Of a stretch of 64,000 nt of DNA, positions 9,784 through 18,640 are shown in pieces. How positions within the stretch are numbered: the stretch's first letter is position 1; each line of letters opens with the position of its first letter. Source of the stretch: Luidia sarsii. Lineage: Eukaryota > Echinodermata > Asteroidea > Paxillosida > Luidiidae. The stretch is taken from contig OX465107.1 in the NCBI GenBank assembly GCA_949987565.1, positions 18,577,670-18,641,669 of the forward strand. Direction: 5' to 3'. The notes under the pieces are model-generated. The model worked only from the letters and a program-made list of their open reading frames with translations. It searched no databases and was not told the origin of the DNA. The position numbers and the translations under genes were made by a program.

Positions 9784-9813
9784 GTTGATGGTGACTGTTC
9801 TTTGTCTGCCCAG

Positions 9814-9981
9814 TTCCAGATCCTGAGCCCGACCTCGCCCATCCACCGGTGGCGAACACTGCCCCCTACCATGGACTATCGGTACAACAGCTACGACGAC
9901 AGCGACTCCATAGCCAGCTCCAGCAGCGGTCGCTCGGACCGGTCCCCGCTGCGCGGAAGCACAGAGAAGATCCTGTACTGA
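9814..9981 (+). CDS. CTNNAL1: last coding exon, probable C-terminus of the catulin-like protein
   Basis: A strong acceptor (ttctttgtctgcccAG) is followed by 55 codons and TGA at 9979-9981. The peptide starts FQILSPTSPIHRWRTLPP, passes through a Ser/Asp-rich stretch with four consecutive Ser, and ends SPLRGSTEKILY. It has no domain fold and looks like a disordered, phosphorylatable tail with Arg-Ser sites. Codons are GC3-rich like the exon at 2688, on the same strand, and the acceptor is phase 0. Belonging to the same gene is inferred from strand, phase and codon use. Direct splicing from 2891 would skip most of the family's tail domain, so intermediate exons are probably missing from view. 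Confidence 0.65.
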   Translation, partial: FQILSPTSPIHRWRTLPPTMDYRYNSYDDSDSIASSSSGRSDRSPLRGSTEKILY

Positions 9982-10520
9982 GGCGTCGGCCACTGACAGG
10001 CTAGCCGCAGACGAACCAATCGGATTCCGGTCGCTACAAAGTTTTTTCCTAGTCTCAGAGAGCAGTCCACGTTTATTTTTGGGGAAGGCTGTTGTTGTTG
10101 GGTTGTTGTTGGTTTGTTTCTGAGGTTGTTGTGGTTTTTTTTTTGGGGGGGGGGAGTTTCTTTGTCCAGCATTTGTATTTGTTTGTCCTGAGAGAGAGAG
10201 GGAACTTGATGACTTTGGACTTTTGCCCGGTCCTGTTTTTTCTTTCCTGTACGGGAGAGAATCTGGACTGTGCCACGCAGTAAGGGAATGCCCTCGGGGT
10301 TTTATTTGTTAGCCACTGTGCCCTCGGAGAGAGAGAGAGACTCCCGCCATACGTTGAACCTTGTCGTGGATTTCCCTGCACGCTCGCATGTAATCCCTGA
10401 TTGGTGGAGAATGTGGGCATAGACTACAACTGTATGGGACATGAAGTACAACAATGCCCGTTGTATTCCGCTTTATAATCAAGGACTTTAGAACAGAGCC
10501 CCCTCCCCCTTTTTTCCACC

Positions 10521-10624
10521 TTTCTCTCTTTCTCTTTCTCTCTCTTCCTCTTTCTCTCTCTTCCTCTACCTCTCTCTCTCTCTCTTTCTCTCGCTTACTC
10601 TACCTCTCTTTCTCGTTCTCTGTC

Positions 10625-10669
<45 letters not shown>

Positions 10670-10696
10670 TGCTCTCTCTCTTGCTCTCTCTCTCTC

Positions 10697-10753
<57 letters not shown>

Positions 10754-10784
10754 ACCTCCCTCTTTCTCCACCTCTCTCTCTCCT
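10521..10784. repeat. (CT)n polypyrimidine tract
   Basis: About 260 bp of nearly pure C/T on the plus strand, with a 60-bp uninterrupted TC run near 10700-10750. It has mirror symmetry able to form triplex DNA. Leu/Ser- and Arg/Glu-rich open frames here are artefacts. Confidence 0.9.
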
Positions 10785-11680
10785 TCAATCAGATGACCTA
10801 GAGTGTCCATTGATTGGTATATCTTTTTTTTTTTTACATTGAATTCATCATGCTGCCTAATTGATCCCTGTGGTGGTGGTATTTCCGGTTTTGTCTCCCG
10901 GAAAGGGCTTCCATGAGTAGCCATGGCAACTGATCACTTCCTTTGGGATGGTTTTCTTTGGGATTGGGGAAAGGAAAAAAAGGAAAAAGACGAAGAAAAA
11001 GAAGAAGAAGATACCTACAAGAGTGAAATACAAATATCATGCGGGCCATGATCAGTGTGTTTTTTTGTATGGGAAATGTACCAAAAGATGTCTGGGACCC
11101 TAAGGTCTTTTGGGGTGGATGGGGTTGCGGTTCAGTTTGGGACCCAACCTGTCCCTTGATCATTGGCTGTGCTTGTAGAATGGTGTTTCCACTCTGGATG
11201 TGACAATCCTGTGAAACGTACAACCCTGTGTCATTTTTTGTTTTAACTTGAACTCGGTGGTGTCGGAGGAGAAATTTTGTGACTATTGTGGTACGAGTGA
11301 TAAGAAATGCATTATAGAGGCGGTGGAACTGTTGTTATTGGTTTTTTTTTTCTAAATCCAAAGAATTTAATGATACAAACCGATGTAAACTCATGCTCAG
11401 TATGCCACTGGTGACCTAGAAGTCTAGCTGTTTTGATATCAGATAATCAGATGAACTCAGTATTTCTACTTTGTAAGCACGTTCACCAGAAGCCAAGCGA
11501 AGGGAATACTCAGTGGACGTTGGCTATTGCAGCTGTAATTTTTTTTTTCCAAGTAGCTTATGTCAAATCAAGCATGAAGTTTGGCGTACAGTATTATCCA
11601 TTTTCACGGTGGGAGGGATGTATCTGTGACCTGTGTTATTACTACGCAGGATATGGTTTCTAGCCGTGTCTCATAGGCTA

Positions 11681-11777
11681 CGTTCAGACAGCGTGTTATA
11701 TTTAAAACCAATCGAGTTAAAAACGCCTTCTAAGTACCACAGGGGGCGAGTCTTAGGTTTAAAACGCTGTCTGAACG
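11681..11777. mobile_element. 97-bp MITE with TA target-site duplication
   Basis: The 14-bp inverted ends CGTTCAGACAGCGT (11681-11694) and ACGCTGTCTGAACG (11764-11777) are flanked by TA on both sides (11679-11680 and 11778-11779). Inner halves also match loosely (TTTAAAAC versus GTTTAAAA). Size and TA duplication suggest a Tc1/mariner-type non-autonomous element. Confidence 0.75.
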
Positions 11778-11937
11778 TATACTCATACTGTCTCATAGGT
11801 GCGCTGAAGGGCCGGGTCTCGCTGCTTTGCATGAGATTCCCATTGGCAGCACGCAGCAGCAACCTAAGCCCTTCAGGACGCGAAGTCTTGGGCCTTCTGT
11901 CGGGCTTGGGGTTTTGAGGGTTTGCCCCTGCTCGACG

Positions 11938-12136
11938 TGATAAGCACTGAATGCCAAGCGCTTTGCCCGATGCCTGATGAAAAAAAAAGTTCCAGGCAGC
12001 TCGATTCAAGATCGATTCAAGATTCAAGACGTCTGCACCAGAAAACAGGAGTCGCGGGTTCGAATCCCGCCCGAGCTGCCTCAATTTTTTTTTCATCGGG
12101 CATCTTGCAAAGCTCCGAGCACTCTATGCTTAATCA
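11938..12136. mobile_element. hairpin element with tRNA-like centre
   Basis: The arms of about 63 bp are imperfect inverted repeats: left GATAAGCACTGAATG to GGCAGCTCG (11996-12004), and the mirror image from CGAGCTGCC (about 12072) to 12136, both with a GATGAAAAAAAA core. Near the right arm is a perfect tRNA-type T-arm, GCGGGTTCGAATCCCGC (about 12055-12071). The 9-bp GGCAGCTCG/CGAGCTGCC pairing resembles an extended acceptor stem. No D-arm or A box is seen, so it is not a functional tRNA gene. Confidence 0.55.
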
Positions 12137-12163
12137 TTGAGTGGGCAAACCTTCATTGAATGA

Positions 12164-12167
12164 AAAC

Positions 12168-12201
<34 letters not shown>

Positions 12202-12223
12202 ACAACAACAACAAAAACAGCAA

Positions 12224-12254
<31 letters not shown>

Positions 12255-12291
12255 AACAACAACAGCAACAACAACAACAACAACAACAACA
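12164..12291. repeat. (CAA)n microsatellite
   Basis: About 128 bp of CAA triplets with occasional CAG and CGA. Asn- or Val-rich open frames here are artefacts. Confidence 0.95.
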
Positions 12292-12818
12292 CTGACATAG
12301 CATGCAAATGCTTTCTTGGTTAGAACAAGGTTGCCACCCATACCGGTAGTTTCATGTGATACTCATAAGGGGCTGCACATGATTGATCCCCCGAGCCTTG
12401 GAACAGCAGCCTCTAGGGGTGAAGGCTCTTGGCTGAAAAGAGAAACTAGAGTTCCTCATTCAGCCTGTCTTTGCGTGACCGTGACAAGGACTGATGAGCA
12501 GAAGCCCGATCCAATGCTTCCTAAAAGGAGTCCTACAGCCTCTGATATCTCTGCGAGCAGCTGTGACTTGGCACCCACTATTTGGAGGGGAAAAACGGGC
12601 TGGACCGTTCTCTGGTTTCTGTGAAGACTCAGGACTGGCTTCCAGTCCCAGTGCTAACTTCAGAGTCTCACAGAGAAGCACACAGCGCCCTCGTAGAGTT
12701 CTATATTACACGTTGTATGCCTTTCGGTCATGGCTTACTATTGGACGGACATGTTTCGAAGGTGTGTAGGTTCTTCTCGGGTCCTTTCTCTCAATTAAAC
12801 TCGACCTAACAAAAAACT

Positions 12819-12998
12819 GGAAGCAGGCGACCCCATTAGGCGTGAGTGTAGTGAGGTCAGCTTGGGTACAGGGATTGGGCAAAAAGTGATCATTCGAGGA
12901 GATGACTCATGGTCTCCTCCTCTCCACATTCACTTACTGGTTGACCTTCATTGTTGAAAAACCCCATTTGCCCTATAGGGCTTTGCACCGACCGACTC
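12819..12998 (-). pseudogene. decayed non-LTR retrotransposon (LINE) 3' end
   Basis: On the minus strand, fragments in different frames give, in order, GVGRCKAL, GKWG, then SECGEEETMSHLLE and, after a frame change, ADLTTLTPNGVACFQ. This order (GVGRC, KWG, C-x-C-G-EE-TM-HLL, then DL-TPNG) is the familiar C-terminal end of LINE reverse-transcriptase proteins, where a Cys/His knuckle follows the RT domain. Several stops and frame breaks show it is dead. The upstream RT domain is not present. It is antisense to the catulin-like 3'UTR. The family (Jockey/CR1/RTE type) is not decided. Confidence 0.6.
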
Positions 12999-14120
12999 CA
13001 GCATGCAGATGATTGGGACACAGCTAGAAAGTAGAATGTGTAGGTTAAGATTTTATGAAGGAAATGCACAGAGCAAGACATTGATGATCGAAAGAGGATA
13101 TAGGCCCTACGTGTACCTGAACCGTTGCTACTGCACACACGATTAATAGTCTATGATTTTCTAGAGTTCAATGGAAAAGCTTGCTGTGTCCATTCATTAA
13201 GAAAACATCTCGGGTACATGGCTAAGAATGTCAGCAAAGGTACAATCATGATGGTGCTACTTAATTCTGTTGAATGTGTAGGATATTGCTGAGAAGGCAA
13301 GTGTTTAGGAGTAGATACCGGTCGGCTGTATAGGCTGAGAGAACCTGTAGGTCTTAGCTTGATACCTCGGCCTAGATCCTCAAAATCAATCAGTTTACAC
13401 GCCCCCCCCCCCCACAAATACCCAGTTACATGCTACCTAGATTCAGAGATTGGTGACAGTAAGACTGCGTTTATGGTGGTAACAGCTCTGGCTGTCTCTA
13501 AGGGTAATGTCCATGCTTCAGTATAGGCTGATGTACTGTTGCTTTACAGCAAGAGCCATATTCGCCCTATAGCCAGCCTTACTGAGTAAGACAGTTGACT
13601 ACAGCCTGAAATATGTAATGGAGATACATGTCCATCTGGGTCAGCAGTTGTCCTTTGGCCATGATAATTATTAAAACCGAGAAGGCGAAGGGAAATGTGA
13701 TTTGACAAAAATGCAAAGGAAAGGAAAGATGTTAATAGTCCGGGACGTAAACAATTTCAATGGACCAGTTCTCTACTTTTTGAGTTATCCAGCCCTTGGG
13801 TGGGGGGGAGGGGGCAACCGAAATGGCCAACTATCTTTGCCGGGATGGGGACATTAATCAACCATTTTTTACCATTCCTGTATATCGTAAGGGATCACAG
13901 CCACATTTTCTATTTTGTGAATTTCTAATGGTACGGTACTTTCCTAAAGAGATTCGAGGCATCTTTGAACCAAATCCTTGCTTCGTATGTGTGACAAAAT
14001 GTTCAGTTTTCAATATGAACCCCCGAGTGTGTCAAATCCACCGGAAGTCTGGCAAAGGGATAGCATTGTCACTTGCGTTATGATTGCACGTCTTCTTACA
14101 GTTAGGCTCAGTTTGAATTA

Positions 14121-14461
14121 CCCGGTGTCATGCCAAAAAGTGTCCGCCGCTAAATACTGTCCGCTCATAAGCATACTGATCGCTGATTGGCTCAATACAG
14201 GCAGTTGCGCAAGCGCAGTTGACAAGGACACCATTTGGCATGTATTACGTGCCAAACTGTGTCCGCTGCCAAGAAGTGTCCGCTCAAGAGTGGGAATAAT
14301 GTCCGGTCTTTGACAAAAATACTGTCCGCCAAGTAGCTGCGGACACTATTTGTCAAGCTTCCGGGCTCGCAATGATGTCATCCGCGCTTAAACCAATGAG
14401 CGATCAGTATGCTAATGAGCGGACAGTTTTTAGCGGGGGCACTTTTTGGCGTGACACCGGG
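14121..14461. mobile_element. 341-bp MITE with long inverted ends and TA duplication
   Basis: The ends CCCGGTGTCA and TGACACCGGG begin inverted repeats of about 75 bp with few mismatches; shared landmarks are GCCAAAAAGTG, CTGTCCGCTCAT and CATACTGATCGCT. Flanking TA is present at 14119-14120 and 14462-14463. The interior carries many copies of a TGTCCGC-like heptamer on either strand. It has no coding capacity. The TA duplication points to Tc1/mariner-type mobilisation. Confidence 0.8.
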
Positions 14462-15815
14462 TAAGGTTTTTTTGTGGTGGAATTTGTTCAGAAAAGAGAC
14501 CAAATTTTACGAGACTGGGACGCTATAGAATGGAGCTGGCAGATGCCTTTTTAGAAACAAATCCTGTTCCTCGGTTTTGGTAATGCTCGACTATTCTCTG
14601 TAGCCCCTTCGCTCAACCTAGTAAAGGCAATGTTTAAGTCCAAGTGGGACCAAGTACAGTATCGACATGCAGGGCCGTGACCGCAGCCAGTTATGCACAA
14701 ACTTTAACTGTACGCTTCCCCACTATAATATTCAACGTCGGTGCCCATACCAATTACAATTGTACAGGTATATAGTGTATAAAGCAATATGTAAATTCTG
14801 AAGAAAAAAAATGGACAGAAATGAAAGTAAAGCCACTTGTTTTTATGAAGACGTAAAACCAAAAAAAATATCTATAGATATAAAATATTTGTAGCTTATG
14901 TTGTTTGCGGGTGAAGAGGAAAATTTGAGACACCAAACTATTGTACATAGTGATATCATGACAGCAGTTCCGTGATTTGAAGATTTGGGTTCATTCCGTG
15001 CACAGTGCTAAACATGATTTCATTGTGTATGCTGGAACACAATCAAGTATATACTTTGCTGTGAGATCTGTGTGCTGTTTTTTTATATAAAAAGAAAATA
15101 GCAGCGCCAATCTACCATGCATATTTTGTTTTCTCTGAAATCAGTACTCCCAAGCCTAATTTAGCTTCAAGTCCAGAATTCGATACCGTAATACAAGGGA
15201 CTTACTGTTAAATTAATGCACATTTATGATGAAATATTATGTTAGTTTTGGGCACTTTTTTCTATTACACCCGTTTTGATTGATGGTCTTGAGCGATTTG
15301 CACCATTTTCATTTGAATTCATTCCGTCTGGTTTAATCTAAATTTATAAAAATTGGAATGGGGAAAAAAAAAATCAAGTTTGTCTAATATGTAATGTACT
15401 ATGTTGAAATACAAGAGTATTCAGTGGAGAACCGTGAACGAAAAAAAAAGCGATGTTTATGATAACGAATAATTGTAAGCTGTATTTCCCAGACTGGCCC
15501 TGTTACTGTTTTGTACGTTGTTTGCGTGAAATTATTTTATAATCCACAATAGAGACGTCTTTTCAGCATCTGATGCAGATAAGGTTGCTTCGCTCTCAAA
15601 TTTTGGATTTCTTTCTTGTCTGCAGATTGTACTCCATATACGTTGAAATGCTTGTCATGGTTTTTTTTAAAGCACGTACTTTCCAGACATATACCTGCCC
15701 TGGTTTGAGATCTGGTCCAACTATTGTCATTTACGGGCAGAGTGTAGTGTAACCTGTCTCGGTTAACTGTCTTATTAAATTGCATTGCGACAGGGGCGTA
15801 CGTGTATGTTTTTTG

Positions 15816-15821
15816 AATAAA
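15816..15821 (+). promoter_or_regulatory. candidate polyadenylation signal AATAAA
   Basis: AATAAA in a T-rich context (tgtttttt before it, tgtacc and ttcttttc after it), at the far end of AT-rich UTR-like sequence. A plausible end of the catulin-like transcript, unproven. Confidence 0.35.
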
Positions 15822-16399
15822 TCAGTGTACCAACCTATTCTTTTCGGTTATTAATCTTTTTGGTTAGTTTCAGTGGATCCGTTCCCCTTTGTTTCTGTGT
15901 CTGAACCTGATTCTGATCTTAACTTTGACTGAATGAATGTCGGGCTTTGTCTTAAGATCAACAATCCATTTATGACCACGTACATCTCTAGGGATCACCC
16001 CCCCCCCCTCCCACAACAAGACCTTGTGGGGAAACAAATTAATTATATCCATTAGGCTACTATAGTACTAGCACTGCGTTCAATGCAGATTTGGTTTTGA
16101 AATGGCTGGGGAGATTCCTACAGGAGTTGGGACCCTAGAACACGTTCCTTGGCAGATTGCATCATTATTTTAAATCACCATCGTCGGGATCCATAGAATA
16201 TGAAGTAAATACAAAAAAAACCTGTTGCAAACCGCTCACTTACCAAAATGACCTGCAATACATAAAGTGAGAGGGCAAATGTGAGAGGGCGTGATCCCAG
16301 CACGGCCTTTCCCGAAAGCAAAGATCTCAAAGGGATCCTATAGGGTAAGCAGTTATAAGGCCGGTAGAAAGGTAAGCAGCTGTTATTCAGGTGTAAAAA

Positions 16400-16815
16400 G
16401 GGAATTCTTCTTGTTATTGTTGGCCCCTAGAACTTATTTTGTGGTCAGATTGTGTCATTTAAATCCATTGATTTTTGTTCTTGTCGGAAACATCTCAAAA
16501 TATATGTAATTAGCCCCTTGTCATTTCTATCATTTTTTTGATCCCAAAATTTATGTCTTTAGATTTGCTTGAAAATGGATTGGGGGGACTCCTGACGGCC
16601 CCTAGAACACATTATTTTGTAGTCAGATTGTGTCATTTAGATCATCAAGGAGAAGGTTTTATTTTTTGTCGGAAATCAGCATGGCAAGGCTAACCCCTTG
16701 TCATTTTTATCATTTTTTTTTACCCCAAAATTTATGTCTTCAAATTTGCCTGAAATGGGTGGGGAGACTCCTGGCGGCCCCTAGAACACGTTTGTGGTCA
16801 GATTGTGTTATTTAA
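16400..16815. repeat. ~177-bp tandem repeat, about 2.3 copies
   Basis: The landmark GGCCCCTAGAAC occurs at 16422, 16597 and 16776 (spacing 175 and 179 bp), each followed by a GTCAGATTGTGT block and a CCCAAAATTTATGTCTT block. A more diverged copy (accctagaacacg) is at about 16130. Confidence 0.8.
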
Positions 16816-16824
16816 ATCATTACT

Positions 16825-16890
16825 ATGCCCCTTCTCTTAAAAGATGACAGATGGTGCCACCGCAAACCTCCTACTTGGCATTTCCATGGA
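16825..16890 (+). repeat. dispersed repeat motif, copy 3
   Basis: Contains cttctcttaaaagatg and ccaccgcaaacctcctactt followed by ggcatttcca, matching copies at 40-120 and 8145-8215. It directly follows the 177-bp tandem repeat. Confidence 0.5.
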
Positions 16891-17370
16891 ATTAATACGA
16901 CAAATCGTTTCAGAGAAGGCGTACAACTGGATTCAGACCTGAAGCATGTAGCGTCTAGACACTCGACCCATGCACACCTCCAGAATCAAAAACCAAAAAG
17001 TGTGAAGTTTGCGACGGTATATACCACGACCCTAGTGTCAGCAAACAAAAAAGAATCCTGTGTAGAGCGCGGAAGGGCAGCGTGCTCAACAAGACCCGAT
17101 GACGTCGATGACACGTCACACATTATTGACACATGGTTTCACCGAGTGATATGGCACTATGACAAAGGGTCGTGCAAACTCAAGTGCCTACAGGTGTTTT
17201 TTAAGGGCACACTTTTCGCAACGACGTAATGGACATAAAGCACGACCTTTGGTCATAATGTGCTTTTGGATGTTGTGCTATTGCTTTTTTGTGGACAGTT
17301 CTCTTTAGTGAACCCAGCCTCTAACTTGTATTATTACACGGATCGTAGGAGTGATGGCTGACAACGTGTG

Positions 17371-17450
17371 TCTATCATACAGAGCTTGTCCACGGTGAAA
17401 CACACATGCTATCCATGATGAGACACACAGTGGCTGTCCATTTCAGAGTG
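17371..17450. repeat. island of the 25-bp GCTGTCCATGGTGAGA minisatellite
   Basis: About three degenerate units (cagagcttgtccacggtga, then atgctatccatgatgaga, then gtggctgtccat) match the large minisatellite at 21.3-22.06 kb, almost 4 kb away. Confidence 0.6.
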
Positions 17451-17654
17451 CAGAATTCACCCCATTTTTATGAGTAGATATTCAGACAGAAGATGTAATT
17501 CTGATTGCCTGTCTACTATGGTCATCATCACGCGGTCCTCATACCCTTGATTTTCTGATTGATCATTGGGCTTATTTGGAGGAGCGGACAGGTTTACAAT
17601 CCCAAATATGTATTCAAAATATACAGCTCGCCTATAAGCTTCCAAAATGTTCAA

Positions 17655-18468
17655 CAAAATTTCAACTGGTGTACACAAAGTTTCCAGGTTCGATCCCTTG
17701 ATCATGAGATGTAAAGTATGTTTTCTTCTTCAAATTACCAAGTACAAACCCAACCTATAAATATATAAAATTTGAAGTAAAAAACTGGTGCAATTGGCCT
17801 AACGGCATGACCCAGAGTTTGTAACCTCAAGGTTCCAGGTTCGATCCCCAGGAGATGTAAGAGTAATGTTTCTTCTTCAAATTACTAAGTAAAAACCAAA
17901 CCTATAAGTATCTAAATTTGAAATGAATTCAACTGGTGTACGTGGCCTAACTGCATGTCCCAGGGTCTGTAACCTCAAGGGTCCAGGTTCGATCCCTGGA
18001 GAAGTGAGAGTAATTGTTCTTCTTTAAATTACTAAGTAAAAACCCAAGCTGTAAGTATCTAAAATTTTAAGAAAAAAATTAACTGGTGTACGTGGCCTAA
18101 CGGCATGTCCCAGGGTCTGTAACCTCAAGGTTCCAGGTTCGATCCCTGCAGATGTCAGAGTAATTTTTTTTCTTCAAATTTCTAAGTAAAAACCCAACCT
18201 ATAACTATAAGTATCTAAAATTTGAAGAAAAAAATCAATTGGTGTACGTGGCCTAACGGCATGTCCCAGGGTCTGTAACCTCAAGGGTCCAGGTTCGATC
18301 CCTGGAGATGTGAGAGTAATTTTTCTTCTTTAAATTACTAAGTAAAAACCCAAGCTATAAGTATCTTAAATTTGAAGAAAAAAAATCAACTGGTGTACGT
18401 GGCCTAAGGGCAAGTCCCAGGGTTTGTAACCTAAAGGTTCCAGGTTCGATCCCCAGGAGGTGAAACTG
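17655..18468 (+). repeat. tandem array of tRNA-derived ~150-bp units (six copies)
   Basis: The B-box-like GGTTCGATCC occurs at 17687, 17838, 17986, 18136, 18292 and 18443 (spacing 148-156 bp). Most units have an A-box-like TGGCCTAACGGC about 45 bp upstream and a perfect T-arm in several copies (CCAGGTTCGATCCCTGG: 5-bp stem, 7-nt loop). The loop TTTGTAA in one unit looks like an anticodon loop of tRNA-Thr(UGU) type, but the acceptor stem is not closed. Between heads lies AT-rich sequence with ttcttcaaattac and aagtaaaaaccc. Unit 1 lacks the A-box part. These are tRNA-derived repeats amplified in tandem, not functional tRNA genes. Confidence 0.75.
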
Positions 18469-18539
18469 GTTCTTGTTTTTTAATTTAATTATGGTAACCG
18501 CCGGTTTAAATATATAGGAAAAATAAGGGTGGGTGGGCG

Positions 18540-18615
18540 GGCGTGACTCATGACACTAATGGTTCAGCGTCTCGACTGGGAACCCCAAGGCCGAGGGTTC
18601 GATCCCCGGTGGATG
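18540..18615 (+). repeat. separate tRNA-like head after the array
   Basis: A different tRNA-like segment: gcgtgactcatgacactaat, then ctgggaaccccaaggccgag and GGTTCGATCC at 18596. It sits between the tRNA-derived array and the decamer minisatellite and is not a copy of the 150-bp unit. Confidence 0.4.
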
Positions 18616-18640
18616 CAGGACATGTTACTCTTTTAAATAT

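Larger units (their letters stand above)
6168..9813 (+). other. intron, no further exon recognised
   Basis: T-rich at first, then ordinary non-coding sequence. It holds a MITE-like element (7196-7343), a diverged foldback end (7652-7802), a dispersed motif copy (8145-8215), GAT-type microsatellites and the nested inverted repeat at 9491-9684. It ends in ttctttgtctgcccAG at 9813. Confidence 0.5.
9982..15821 (+). other. probable long 3'UTR of the catulin-like gene, repeat-rich
   Basis: No coding segment follows the TGA at 9981 on the plus strand. The stretch is AT-rich with UTR-like composition. It contains a CT tract, a CAA microsatellite, two TA-flanked MITEs, a hairpin with a tRNA-like centre and a minus-strand retrotransposon relic. 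The length, about 5.8 kb if the AATAAA at 15816 is used, is an inference; earlier polyadenylation is possible. Confidence 0.4.
15822..17654. other. intergenic, no gene recognised
   Basis: No coding exon is recognised on either strand. It contains the ~177-bp tandem repeat (16400-16815), a dispersed motif copy at 16825-16890 and a small island of the 25-bp minisatellite at about 17371-17450. Confidence 0.55.

Noticed and set aside
9293..9872. Ser-, His-, Tyr- and Ile-rich frames
   Set aside because: Artefacts of the GAT and GATAAC microsatellites.
10454..10924. Leu/Ser- and Arg/Glu-rich frames
   Set aside because: Artefacts of the CT dinucleotide tract.
11996..12080. Functional tRNA gene
   Set aside because: Only a T-arm and a closing stem are tRNA-like; no A box, D-arm or clean anticodon arm.
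12141..12341. Asn-rich and Val-rich frames
   Set aside because: Artefacts of the CAA microsatellite.
16825..17229. 134-residue plus-strand open frame
   Set aside because: It starts inside a dispersed repeat copy and has no recognisable motif.
17655..18468. Cluster of functional tRNA-Thr genes
   Set aside because: No closed 7-bp acceptor stem, the anticodon stem is mismatched, and U33 is replaced by C in most copies.
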